From a virus, in IMG/VR virus record IMGVR_UViG_3300034082_001230, positions 1 through 41,292 of that record: a stretch of 41,292 nucleotides of DNA, one strand, 5' to 3'. Below the pieces are notes generated by a model. That model searched no databases. It had not been told where the DNA came from and saw nothing but the letters and a program-made list of their open reading frames with translations. A program made the translations under genes and the position numbers. Below are positions 13,329 through 23,100 of this stretch, piece by piece. Within the stretch, counting starts at the first letter, position 1. Every line of letters begins with the position of its first letter.

Positions 13329-14341
13329 ATGTTTCTATAAATGTCTAATAATAACTTCTTGTCAAATGTCCCTACTTCCAAACTTTCAATTTGTGTTTGA
13401 ATAATTGTATCTACACTTTCAAATTGAGTATTTGTATTATCTGGATTATTGTCTGTAAAATCTCGTTTGATTGGTATTAATGTAAGTTCTCTAAGATGAT
13501 GTTCTGGCATTAGTTTTTCACGAATGAAACTTGCCTCTTCAAATGAGATATCAATATCTAAATTGATTTTAACATAACTATCAGGTAATAACAAGCCAGC
13601 TGGATCATCAAGTACATCACTTAAATTATATACACGATATTTGGGAGCATTAGGCCAACCAAAATACATTGGTTCTTTGTCCCATTCTAACATCATCATA
13701 CCACGTTTATCATCACCAGCATCACTATAGTTATGAGGGAAAGCATTTCCAATATAAGTAATGTTATTTTTCTTTTGACGTTTATGAAAGTGACCACTGA
13801 ATACGGCTTCATATCCATGTAAATGTTCACTTTGAATTTCTTTATAATCTGGCATTTGAATCATGGCATTCATAAAGAAATTTGGAAGTTCTAGATGAGA
13901 GAATACATATTTCCCTTTCATCTTTTTAAGACGTTTCCATTCATCTCCAACGATCCACGGAATGATAGATACATCTCCCTGTGTGAACCATTCATCTATA
14001 ATAATGACATTTGGAAGATGTTTTGCCCATTCTACTGAATGAGTATCTCTTTTATCTCTATAAAACATATCGTGATTACCCACGATAAAGTATATTTTAT
14101 CAAATGCCGCACTTAACTTTTCAAGACCTCTAAGACTAAACTGTAGAGTTTGAATGTTAATAGCGGCACGATTGTGATGCCAATCACCTAGAAAGAAACA
14201 GGTTTCACAGTTTTGTTTTTTAGCAGTTTCAATAAACCAATCAACAAAGTTTGTACAATCCGTATTATGTTGTATTGAATTGTTTTTCAAACCCCAATGT
14301 ATATCAGTGAATGCAGCTGCTTTTTTAAATAAATTTGTCAT
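13325..14341 (-). CDS. gp47: Recombination endonuclease subunit gp47 (Mre11/SbcD-like)
   Basis: 338 aa, the length of T4 gp47 (339 aa). Metallophosphoesterase motifs in order: FTDIHWG (Asp13, His15), LGDWHHN (Asp53), VGNHD (87-91) and SGHFH (about 181-185), all the metal-binding residues of Mre11 nucleases. With gp46 it makes the exonuclease complex that generates 3' single strands for UvsX-type strand invasion. It is the first gene of the operon gp47-gp46-PD-(D/E)XK nuclease. A sigma70-like promoter lies so close (14348-14376) that the predicted transcript begins at or next to the ATG. No alternative internal start is attractive because residues 5-15 belong to the conserved first motif. Confidence 0.96.
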   Translation of the reverse strand: MTNLFKKAAAFTDIHWGLKNNSIQHNTDCTNFVDWFIETAKKQNCETCFFLGDWHHNRAAINIQTLQFSLRGLEKLSAAFDKIYFIVGNHDMFYRDKRDTHSVEWAKHLPNVIIIDEWFTQGDVSIIPWIVGDEWKRLKKMKGKYVFSHLELPNFFMNAMIQMPDYKEIQSEHLHGYEAVFSGHFHKRQKKNNITYIGNAFPHNYSDAGDDKRGMMMLEWDKEPMYFGWPNAPKYRVYNLSDVLDDPAGLLLPDSYVKINLDIDISFEEASFIREKLMPEHHLRELTLIPIKRDFTDNNPDNTNTQFESVDTIIQTQIESLEVGTFDKKLLLDIYRNI

Positions 14342-14347
14342 CTAGTG

Positions 14348-14376
14348 ATTATACAGTATGAAAATTGATTAATCAA
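14348..14376 (-). promoter_or_regulatory. Sigma70-type promoter of the gp47 operon
   Basis: On the minus strand TTGATT (14376-14371), 17-bp spacer, TATAAT (14353-14348), only 6 bases before the gp47 ATG. The -35 is part of the 14-bp palindrome ATTGATTAATCAAT, and a 15-bp motif (14366-14380) recurs with one mismatch at 14388-14402, 22 bp away. This looks like an early promoter under repressor control. Confidence 0.7.
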
Positions 14377-14390
14377 TATTTTCGGAGTGA

Positions 14391-15332
14391 TTAACCAATA
14401 TTACGTCTTTTTTCTCTTTCGCTATCTAAACTATGTTGACGAGTGAAACTGGGATTTAACCCATTAGATTCCAAAATATCATCTCTAATGTTTTGAACAC
14501 GTTTTTCTGTATTAAGAACACGACAGAAACTATTAGTAATAGCGGCTGTATAGTAGGCAAATGGATTTTGTGATTTAGCTTCATTGAAACGTAAACCAAC
14601 GTATGTTAATTGTAAAATGGCTGCCCCACGCATTTCATCTACATAGGTATAACCACGCCAATTGAATCTTAATGAATACTTTTCACATAGTTTCAAGTAC
14701 ATGTTAGCCAATTTATTTGTAATTTGGCCATGATCTTTTGAAAAATCTCCAGTTTTCAAATCACCAATCCAATGACTTTTACCAACACAAACTAGTGAAT
14801 TTTTATCATTGATTTTGAAATGTTGAAATGGAGGGAAGTTTAAACGAACGTGAACCATATTATCTAGACCCATTTCTTTTGCTAAACCTTTGTCTTCCAA
14901 ATCTTCAAATAGAATATCTTCTGTTGGTTCAAAATCAAAGATTTCTTTTGCTGATTTTGGTTTGGAATTCTTTCTTGGTTGTTTTGGAGCCACTGGTATA
15001 TGATCCCAAGTCATGACTCTAAAGACCAAATCTGTAGTTTTAATGGTTTCTGGATCAATTTTTTCTGTTTTGATCTTGACACCATCTGGACCAACTACTT
15101 GGCTCAGTCTTGCGGCACGATTTTCTTTAGCTTTTTGAATAGTTTCTGGTTTACTGGTATATTCTAAACTACGTTCTAGATTATTATTATCTTCGTAGTC
15201 TACAATAAAGTCATATTGATGATCATCTGGTATTTCAAATTGACAATATGAATTTTTACTTGAATGTATTTCTTTTAAAATATCTTTATTGTTTAGATAG
15301 TTCTTTTTTGCTGGGGTTTTTATTGGGATCAT
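14391..15332 (-). CDS. gp55: Late-transcription sigma factor gp55, enlarged
   Basis: 313 aa from ATG 15332, against 185 aa for T4 gp55. Residues 1-23 (KKNYLNNKDILKEIH) match the T4 N-terminus YNYVNNKELLQAI. Residues about 200-290 (NKLANMYLKLCEKYSLRFNW, GYTYVDEMRGAAI, KSQNPFAYYTAAITNSF) match the sigma-2-like core of gp55. About 24-198 is an insertion with no recognised domain. The C-terminus ends EREKRRNIG, without the hydrophobic clamp-binding tail of T4 gp55. It directs RNA polymerase to the N(A/C)TAAATA late elements. An upstream TTG at 15359 is rejected because it lies in the -10 box of the promoter; AAAGAG precedes the ATG. Confidence 0.88.
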   Translation of the reverse strand: MIPIKTPAKKNYLNNKDILKEIHSSKNSYCQFEIPDDHQYDFIVDYEDNNNLERSLEYTSKPETIQKAKENRAARLSQVVGPDGVKIKTEKIDPETIKTTDLVFRVMTWDHIPVAPKQPRKNSKPKSAKEIFDFEPTEDILFEDLEDKGLAKEMGLDNMVHVRLNFPPFQHFKINDKNSLVCVGKSHWIGDLKTGDFSKDHGQITNKLANMYLKLCEKYSLRFNWRGYTYVDEMRGAAILQLTYVGLRFNEAKSQNPFAYYTAAITNSFCRVLNTEKRVQNIRDDILESNGLNPSFTRQHSLDSEREKRRNIG

Positions 15333-15358
15333 ATGCTCTTTAAGGTTAATATGTTGCA

Positions 15359-15387
15359 ATTATACAACGTAATGTTGTGTAAGTCAA
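15359..15387 (-). promoter_or_regulatory. Sigma70-type promoter of gp55
   Basis: On the minus strand TTGACT (15387-15382), a 17-bp spacer, TATAAT (15364-15359), with the predicted start about 20 bases before the ATG. The spacer contains the inverted repeat ACAAC-n5-GTTGT (15364-15378), a possible operator. Confidence 0.75.
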
Positions 15388-15430
15388 GTGAATTTGGAAG
15401 ATTGGTGAAAAAATACGACTATTATTCTAC

Positions 15431-15438
15431 GCTAAATA
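15431..15438 (+). promoter_or_regulatory. Late-type promoter element GCTAAATA for the baseplate operon
   Basis: Plus-strand GCTAAATA 44 bases before the gp48-like gene. With the minus-strand element at 15454-15461 it makes an inverted repeat CTAAATAG-n13-CTATTTAG. Confidence 0.6.
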
Positions 15439-15453
15439 GTAGTAGAGGTATTC

Positions 15454-15461
15454 TATTTAGG
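15454..15461 (-). promoter_or_regulatory. Possible late element CCTAAATA directed toward gp55
   Basis: Minus-strand CCTAAATA about 120 bases upstream of gp55. If active it would let gp55 boost its own late expression; it may instead simply be the second half of an inverted repeat. Confidence 0.4.
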
Positions 15462-15481
15462 GTAATACCGGAGACAACTAT

Positions 15482-17311
15482 ATGGCCACATCACCGACCG
15501 AAAAAACTGCACAATACTTGAAATTTAAAACAGATGCTCAGGCTGCTAATGATGCTCGCAATAATATTGTAAATAGTGACAAATATAAAGAACTTACGAC
15601 TCAAGTAAAGATTCAAGAAGAGGCCGAGAAACTTGCATATGAAAAAGCAGATGCTCTACAAAAATCAAATGCATCTGTAGAAGAAACTTATCAGGCAAGA
15701 GTTGCGTTGCAACAGGCTACTGATGCTCTTAAGGTCACAAGAAGTGAATTGGATCCTTTAAATAGTCAAGCAACGGATTTAAGTGTACAGTCTTTTAATT
15801 TTAATCTGGCTGCCAGACAAGTTCAACAGTCTCCGCAAACTACTAGTCCTCTTCCAACAGAACAACAAGTAGAGGCTGAGGCAAAAGAAGCAGGATCTGC
15901 AGCCGCAAAACAGCCAAGTCCAAATCCAGCGCCAGTTCTTACTTCAATACCCACGGAATCTAATATTGTTCCAACATTAGATACTCCTGTACCAGCAGAC
16001 AGTCTAGCAGCCGGTGGACCCACAGCGGAACCTACTAAAACAACACCGAACGACGAACCAGTATTTGTATTCAATCAACGTCAATTAAATTTTTTGGAAT
16101 CATATAATCAAAGTTTAATTGATGGTGGAAATCCACAACTTATTATTTCTGATTTGACCAGTACCGAAGCACTAAATCTATTAGCAGAACAAGGATTGAT
16201 TCAATCAGATGAAGACTCTCCGACTGATCAACAACCAACTGAAGGGTATACTACAGATGGAGGACTTGTAGTAAATATACGAGGAGTTGGACAACGAGAA
16301 ATTGTTGAATACGAAGAATTTCAGTCTGTTGATCCTGGTTTTGAATCTGGTTTTCCAGAAGAACAAATAACAGTTGACAGTTCAGATAGATATGTAGCTA
16401 CATTAGATTTAACTGCAACTGATGATCCACTTGGAGATAAAATAGCAGAACTTCAGGCTGGTCAGAATACTGGTACATCTACGTTACCAACTAGAAATCA
16501 ACAATCTGGTATAGGATCACCAAAAGATTGGCGTTTTAGAATAAGTTTGGCTCCGGGAGCAACTTATTTGTATAAAGATTCAAGTCCAGGAATATTAAAA
16601 CCTTTAATGGCCACAAATGGAGTTATTTTTCCATATAGTCCACAGATAAATCTTGCATATACTGCTAATTATAATGCGACTGATTTAGTTCATACTAACT
16701 ATAAAGTTTATAATTATAAAAATAGTAGCGTTGAAAATATTAGTATAACTGGAGATTTTACAGTTCAAGACAGCGCAGAAGCAAATTATGTATTAGCAGT
16801 AATACATTTTTTTAGATCAGTTACTAAGATGTTTTATGGTCAAGATCAAAATCCAGCTAGAGGAGTTCCACCACCATTGTGTTACTTAACTGGATTTGGA
16901 CAATATCAATTTGATATGCATCCAGTGGCTATTACCAGTTTTACTTATACTTTTCCAAATGATGTAGATTATGTTAATGCTTATCCGACAAACAATAGTG
17001 TATCTATTGGTGGACAAAACATGGCACCATATATGCCTCAAATAGCAAGTTTTTTTAGTCCATTAGATAGATTACGAACATTGGCTGGTAATATTGGAAA
17101 AGGTGGATTACCTCCTCCTCCGACATTTGTTACTAGTAAAAATATTAATGAAGTAACAAGAGTACCAGCAAAAATCACTATTCAACTATCTTGTATACCT
17201 ATTGTATCTAGAAATACAATGAGTAATCAATTTAGTTTAAAACAGTATGCAAATGGTTCGTTATTAAAAGGAACTGCAAACTTTTCACGCACTGGCGGAG
17301 GACTTTGGTAA
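15482..17311 (+). CDS. gp48: Baseplate tail-tube cap/initiator protein (gp48/gp54-like)
   Basis: 609 aa. Residues about 1-120 are charged, helical and probably coiled coil; about 120-195 are a Pro/Ala/Thr/Glu-rich linker; about 345-609 hold the conserved domain: WRFRISLAPGATYLYKDSS, SPQINLAYTANYNATDLVHT, then NISITGDFTVQDSAEANYVL followed by AVIHFFRSVTKMFYG. The last part is laid out like T4 gp48 (KVFTWDLTPRSTEDLMAIIN) and gp54, the proteins that cap the baseplate hub and start tube polymerisation. T4 gp48 is 364 aa, so the N-terminal ~340 residues are an extension. It is the first gene of the plus-strand baseplate operon; CGGAG precedes the ATG and its stop overlaps the gp53 start. gp48 versus gp54 cannot be settled by eye; gene order favours gp48. 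Confidence 0.7.
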   Translation: MATSPTEKTAQYLKFKTDAQAANDARNNIVNSDKYKELTTQVKIQEEAEKLAYEKADALQKSNASVEETYQARVALQQATDALKVTRSELDPLNSQATDLSVQSFNFNLAARQVQQSPQTTSPLPTEQQVEAEAKEAGSAAAKQPSPNPAPVLTSIPTESNIVPTLDTPVPADSLAAGGPTAEPTKTTPNDEPVFVFNQRQLNFLESYNQSLIDGGNPQLIISDLTSTEALNLLAEQGLIQSDEDSPTDQQPTEGYTTDGGLVVNIRGVGQREIVEYEEFQSVDPGFESGFPEEQITVDSSDRYVATLDLTATDDPLGDKIAELQAGQNTGTSTLPTRNQQSGIGSPKDWRFRISLAPGATYLYKDSSPGILKPLMATNGVIFPYSPQINLAYTANYNATDLVHTNYKVYNYKNSSVENISITGDFTVQDSAEANYVLAVIHFFRSVTKMFYGQDQNPARGVPPPLCYLTGFGQYQFDMHPVAITSFTYTFPNDVDYVNAYPTNNSVSIGGQNMAPYMPQIASFFSPLDRLRTLAGNIGKGGLPPPPTFVTSKNINEVTRVPAKITIQLSCIPIVSRNTMSNQFSLKQYANGSLLKGTANFSRTGGGLW

Positions 17312-17610
17312 TGTTATATCCACAAACTAGCCCGTATTTCAATTCAGATATTGTCAATGGAATATTTTTAGATGTAATGATAAACAGACCTATACCATCA
17401 GATCCAACTGATGTTTATTGGGAAATTACTTCAATCTATAATTTAAGACCTGATTTATTAGCCAGTGATCTTTATAATGATAGTAGATTGTGGTGGGTGT
17501 TTGCTCAAAGAAATCCAAATAAATTAAAAGACCCATTGTTTGATTTTGTTCAGGGTGTATTTATTTACATTCCTAAACAAGATGTAATTGTTGCTTCATT
17601 AGGATTATAA
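17311..17610 (+). CDS. gp53: Baseplate wedge protein gp53
   Basis: 99 aa from ATG 17311, half the length of T4 gp53 (196 aa) but as short as marine relatives. The core YNLRPDLLASDLYNDSRLWW, followed by VFAQRNPNKLKDPLFDF and IYIP, is the gp53 family signature. In T4, gp53 joins neighbouring wedges around the hub. The ATG overlaps the preceding stop (TAATG), implying termination-reinitiation coupling; a TTG two codons earlier is a less likely start. Confidence 0.88.
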   Translation: MLYPQTSPYFNSDIVNGIFLDVMINRPIPSDPTDVYWEITSIYNLRPDLLASDLYNDSRLWWVFAQRNPNKLKDPLFDFVQGVFIYIPKQDVIVASLGL

Positions 17611-17611
17611 T

Positions 17612-20104
17612 ATGACCTTTAATTCAAATAAGTCATCCGATGACAGTGCTCCATCGGGTACGAATGCGGCCCCATCCTCAACTTCAGGTCAAAGTAATAC
17701 ATCCAGTACACAAAATACAGGACAAAAATCAACTAATAGTGCTGGTTCTGATTTTTCTAACAATCGCACTGATAATCCACTTAATAATTTTAGTAGTTAT
17801 ACATATTCAATTGTATTATATGCTATTAGTCCAGAAGACGCTAATACATATGCAGAAACAGGACAAACTCCAACAGACAGATCAAAATATTATATTGTTG
17901 CTCAATCAGGAGGAATAAGTTCCGCTGATAGTCGTGCCATAACTAGTAGTGGCAATCCAGGCCCAAATCAAATGGGATTAGATTATTTTATTGATTCATT
18001 GGAATTCAAAACAACTATTCCTAATACTGCAGCAACCTCTGTTGCTCAAGGGTCTAGAATTAAATTAAAAATTATAGAACCATATGGATTTAATTTTACT
18101 GAAGAATTGAAAAAATTGGCGTTAAAAATTTCAAAAAAAAGTCCATTGATGAAAGGAGTTACTGAAGATAACTTTAATCATAGACTTATGCGTTATATTT
18201 TAGGTATTAGATATTATGGTTATGATACACAAGGAAATTTGGTAACATCTAAGAGCGGATTTGTAAAAAACTATAGCAATGGATTTTCTGATGACAATAG
18301 TGTAATAGAACGTTATGTTGTTGTTGCCATAAATGATTTTAAGTTTAAAGTAAATGGAAATTCAACTACATATAATATTGAATTACAAGAAGCTGCACCT
18401 CAAGCTTCTCTGGGAACTATAATCGGAGTAACTCAAAATCCCCTAAATATTAATGGTTCAACTGTAGGTGAAGTTCTTATGGGATCAAAAGGTCCAAACT
18501 CTAAATCTTTAGTGTCAGAACTCAATAGTCAGACTAAAAAATTAACAGAATCTTCAAATAAAACTGAACAGTCACATACTTATGAAATAGAATTCTTGGA
18601 CGAAAAAAATAAATCTGATCCAAATGGTCTGATAGCTACGGCAAAATTGTCAGAATCTGATGCTAAAACTAATACTGGATCAGGTGCTTCATCAAATACA
18701 TCTAAATCAAACATTGCGGAACAGTTTAAGCAACAAACTTTTAATAGTAATATAAAATCGGTTGGTTTCAAAGGTGGAACTGAGATTGTACAAATCATTG
18801 ATGATATTATATCTAAAAGTAGTTATGTTTCAAATGCTTTAAAAGTATTAAACAATGAAAAACCAGAAACTGGCAGTGTTAAAAATACATCAAAACAAGA
18901 ATTTAAATGGTTTAGTATAAATCCAATTGTTACAACTAAGTCATTTGAAAAAAAGACAAATTATTGGACTTTTAATATAAAATATCAAATAAAACCATAT
19001 ATTATATATTATATTAAGTCAAATAACGTTACAAATTTTTGTAAATTTAATGGTGCACACAAAGTTTATAACTATTTTTTAACTGGAGAAAATACTCAAG
19101 TTTTAAATTATGAACTTAGTTACAATGCATTATATTTTATTCCAGAAAGTTCAACTCTTAATCAGACTGGGTATGCAATTACGGAATCTAATACTAGTTT
19201 AGCTAAACAACCAATACCAAGCGCAAATCAAGGTGGTTCACAAAGTGGTACAGGGGGAGTTGGAATTAATAATGAAACTGTTCCGCAAGAAAACGTAAGA
19301 GCACAATTATATAGTCCAAATGATGCTTATAAAGTTACAATGAAAATTATGGGTGATCCGGATTGGATTTTAACAAGCACTGGAATTAATGCTGTTGCTC
19401 AATCTAGATTTAAAGCAAATCCAAAAGTAAAATCATTAAGTGGTACAGCAGCTGATTTGGGACCAACAATGTTTGATGGACAATTACTAGTTCAAGTTAT
19501 ATTTAATACTGCTAATGATTATTTAAATACTGGATTAATGGATGTAAGCGATCAAGTATTGACAATGAGCCCAGGAACAAGAAATTTTAATATTAAAGGT
19601 ACAATTTTTACAGTATCGCATGTGACATCTTTATTTTTAAAAGGATCATTTACTCAAACATTAGAGATGCAAGTTGTCCCGTCAAATTTATTAGTTACCG
19701 AAAACTCAAATTCTTCCGCCGATGGTAGAGAATCTTCTACAACACCAAGTGGTACTAATACTGGTACTGATGGTACGACTAGACCAACATTATCTACTGG
19801 TGATTTTATAGCGGCTGATGCGAGAGCAACCACAGATGCGTCTTTGATAGAATCACAAAGTCAATTGGCACAAAATTCTCCCTCAAACAATTCTCAGGGC
19901 GTCATAGTTACTGGACAACTTGGTAGACAAGAATTTGCAAGTGATGATAGAACTTTCACGGCTCGCAATAATAGAGCTGCACTTGATGCGCCAAATACAG
20001 ATAATACGCCTTACGATTATGCAGCCTCAGCTGCCTCGGCGCGAGCAGCAGAAAAAGAAGGACTTGGAGTTACTGCTGACGGTACTCCATGGAGACTTAG
20101 ATAA
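17612..20104 (+). CDS. Large baseplate/hub structural protein (possible gp27 equivalent)
   Basis: 830 aa. A Ser/Thr/Asn-rich N-terminus (1-55) is followed by a folded part (about 58-265: YTYSIVLYAISPEDANTYAE, FIDSLEFKTTIPNTAATSVA), a linker, a second part (about 390-520: SINPIVTTKSFEKKTNYWTF, NVTNFCKFNGAHKVYNYFLT), then about 565-695 with KIMGDPDWI and FTVSHVTSLFLKGSFTQTLE, and a polar tail. The GDPDWI and final beta-rich segment resemble hub proteins of the gp27/gpD type, and no other gp27 candidate is in the operon. It lies between gp53 and gp5, its hub partner. No strong motif proves the assignment. The ATG starts two bases after gp53, with AGGA upstream. Confidence 0.55.
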   Translation: MTFNSNKSSDDSAPSGTNAAPSSTSGQSNTSSTQNTGQKSTNSAGSDFSNNRTDNPLNNFSSYTYSIVLYAISPEDANTYAETGQTPTDRSKYYIVAQSGGISSADSRAITSSGNPGPNQMGLDYFIDSLEFKTTIPNTAATSVAQGSRIKLKIIEPYGFNFTEELKKLALKISKKSPLMKGVTEDNFNHRLMRYILGIRYYGYDTQGNLVTSKSGFVKNYSNGFSDDNSVIERYVVVAINDFKFKVNGNSTTYNIELQEAAPQASLGTIIGVTQNPLNINGSTVGEVLMGSKGPNSKSLVSELNSQTKKLTESSNKTEQSHTYEIEFLDEKNKSDPNGLIATAKLSESDAKTNTGSGASSNTSKSNIAEQFKQQTFNSNIKSVGFKGGTEIVQIIDDIISKSSYVSNALKVLNNEKPETGSVKNTSKQEFKWFSINPIVTTKSFEKKTNYWTFNIKYQIKPYIIYYIKSNNVTNFCKFNGAHKVYNYFLTGENTQVLNYELSYNALYFIPESSTLNQTGYAITESNTSLAKQPIPSANQGGSQSGTGGVGINNETVPQENVRAQLYSPNDAYKVTMKIMGDPDWILTSTGINAVAQSRFKANPKVKSLSGTAADLGPTMFDGQLLVQVIFNTANDYLNTGLMDVSDQVLTMSPGTRNFNIKGTIFTVSHVTSLFLKGSFTQTLEMQVVPSNLLVTENSNSSADGRESSTTPSGTNTGTDGTTRPTLSTGDFIAADARATTDASLIESQSQLAQNSPSNNSQGVIVTGQLGRQEFASDDRTFTARNNRAALDAPNTDNTPYDYAASAASARAAEKEGLGVTADGTPWRLR

Positions 20105-20170
20105 AGATATAAAATGAAGACTTTCTGGCAAAAAGTGATAATTACAAATAATGGTAAATAGGAAAATAAA

Positions 20171-23100
20171 ATGGCAATAGATGCACCAAAAGAAGGCACC
20201 CCAGCAAACTTTGAAAGTGATCGTGGCGGACAATCAACTTTAATTAAAGAACCAGTTATTGGAATTGTTAAGAACAATGTTGATCCCACTCATAGTGGGG
20301 CAGTATACGTATATATTGCAAAACTAAGTTCATCTAGTTCACCAAATGATGGAGGAAGTTGGATTAAAGTTAACTATCTTAGCCCATTTTGTGGTTTATC
20401 AGGAGTAAGTGGAGTAGCAGGATCAGGATCAACAACCGATGGATATGGTAAATTCGTAGGAAATCCTCAGAGTTATGGATTCTGGGCAAGTGCACCAGAT
20501 ATAGGAACTCAAGTTCTTTGTATATTCATTAATGGTGAACCAGAACAGGGTTATTATATAGGATGTATACCTCAAATTGGTTTATTAAGTATGACTCCAG
20601 CTATAGGTAGTAGTAAAGTAATTGTTCCTAATGATGGAGAAGCTAAAACATATGGAGGAGCTGACAGATTACCAACTGGAGAAGTAAACTCTACTAATCC
20701 CAATCTTGCTAATAGCGGTACGATAGTAACTGATCCTAAACCAGTTCATAGTTATCAAGCTGCAATTTTATTTCAACAAGGTCTAATCAGAGACAATGCA
20801 CGCGGAGTTATTAGTAGTAGTGCTCAACGAGAAACTCCGAGTAGAGTATTTGGTATGAGCACTCCGGGCGGTCCGATATTTCAAGGAGGTTATAATAATA
20901 GTAATATCAAAGCCGCAGCCACTGGATCAACTGACCCTAGTAAACTAACAATGATTGGCAGAACCGGTGGACATAGTTTTGTTATGGACGATGGTGATTT
21001 ACAGGGACAAGATCAATTAACAAGAATCAGAACATCTAGCGGTCATATGATAATGATGAATGATAGTTCTCAATCATTGTTTATCATTCATGCTAATGGT
21101 CAAAGTTGGATAGAATTGGGTAAAGAAGGTACAGTTGATATGTATGCTAGTAACTCAGTTAATATCAGAACTCAAGGTGATCTTAACTTACATGCAGATC
21201 GTGATTTGAATTTACATGCTGATAGAAACTTTACATTGTATGGTAAAAATCTAAACATGGAATCTGATAATGATATGAATATCAGAAGTGGTGCCAATTT
21301 TAGTCAATATGCTAGCACAAGTTATACAGTTAAAAGCGGTAGTGATTTGGCATTGTTTGGTGGTGGTTCTACTAGTTTGGCTGGTAGTGGATCCACATAC
21401 ATAAATGGAAAAAAGATATATTTAAATAGTGGCAATAGTGGTACAACACCGGCTGAGGTACCAGTAATACCAAAAGTTAATCACCCAGATACAACTTATA
21501 GTACAGAAAAAGGATGGATGTATCCAAGTCCACACGCTTTACTATCTGTTACTAGTAGAGCGCCAACTCATATGCCTTGGATTGCAAGCGGAAAAGGTGT
21601 AGATGTTAGTGTTTCTAGTAGTACTAATAGTAGTCTGCCAACAACTACACCGGCAGTAGCACAAGTAAATAACGAAAGTGCTAGTGTTCCAACTCGTCCT
21701 ACAAATCCTGCAACTATCAATACAGTAACTACACCAACTGGATTTGATAATTCAGTAGAAGGTATTAATGCACAGACATTAAGAGCTCTAGTTGGTCAAA
21801 ATGCTGAGTCTAATAGCACAAAGGCTGCCGGCGGGCCACCAGCACGAGCAATTAAAGGAACTGGAACATCAGCAACTGTATCACCAGTTTCATTAATGTT
21901 TGGATTAAATTTAACAATAACTGAAGGTGATATTACAGTTACACCTTACTCTGCACCTGCAGATACTAAACGTGGTGAAGGAATTCTTGATGGACCAGGA
22001 GGATTGACATTAGAACAAGCTTGTGGACCTGGTATGGCAATAAAACCAGGTTCAAAAGATTTACTTCAAACAAGATTGGCTCAAGGTATGCCAATGGATA
22101 AAGCAATACAAGGTTTAGTAACTGGTAATCTTGGTGCCACTGATCCTATTAAATTGTTAACTGATGGTAAAGTTCAAACTCAAATTATTGCTGGCAGTCT
22201 CAATAATGCCGCTAATAGTTTGGTAAATTCTGGAATATTAACTGGTGCAGAATCTGCAGGTCAGGCAGGAGGATTAGTATTAGCTGCTTCTAATTTTGGT
22301 GTTAACGCTGTTACGGGAGTAGTTAATGGAGTTCTAGGAACAGTTACTGGAATTGCACAAGGAGTCACTAATGTGGTAACTGGAACAATTGGTGCAGTAA
22401 CCAACATTGCAAGTGGAATTTCATCAGGTGTCAGTAAAATATCAGACATGATGGCCGGAGGTAAATTTGCAGGTCAACTAAGTGATAGTATCAGTAATGG
22501 AGTTACTGGATTAGCCAATAGTATTAAAGGTGCAATTTCAACTAGTGTTGATAGTTTAGGTAAAAGTTTGGCTGGTTTAGTGACTGGACTAGAAAGTACA
22601 TTAAGAGGCGCTTTTAAAACGGTAGAAGCTTCATTTAAGAATCTTACTGCTAATACTCCAAATATATTAGGTGGTAAAGGTAATGCAAGTAGTGTCACTG
22701 ATTTGACAACTCCAGGAGCAAAATATCAATCTTCACAGGCGGCATTGGATATTGCACAATCTAAATTTGATGATGCTAGAACTGCATATAGAAATAATCC
22801 AGATGATATAAATTCAATTGCATTAAGCTCAGCTGAATCGGCATTATCAGATGCTAGAAAGAAAACAGCCGGTGCATCATTAGATATTATAACTGGTGGT
22901 GTAGATTCTGTTATATCTGGAGTTAGTAATGTGGTCAAATCTGCCACCTCTACAGTTTCTAATTTATTTACTGGTCCTGCAACCACGCTTAATAGCGGAA
23001 TCAATGCATTGCCTGGAGGTTCTGGGTCAATGGTCAATACTGTTACAACTGACAGTGGCACAAACATTGTTAATAATGTTAAGAATAGTATTACTTCTGC

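Noticed and set aside
15333-15359. Upstream TTG start for gp55
   Set aside because: It lies inside the TATAAT box of the gp55 promoter; ATG at 15332 has a ribosome site and a proper leader.
15823-16074. Minus-strand 83-codon ORF within the gp48-like gene
   Set aside because: Shadow of the Pro/Ala/Thr linker codons, with no ribosome site or relatives recognised.
17305-17310. TTG start for gp53
   Set aside because: ATG at 17311 overlaps the preceding stop (TAATG), the usual coupling arrangement, and keeps the conserved N-terminus.
20114-20161. 15-codon ORF (MKTFWQKVIITNNGK) between the 830-aa gene and gp5
   Set aside because: Too short to support, no clear ribosome site; possible leader peptide but most likely chance.
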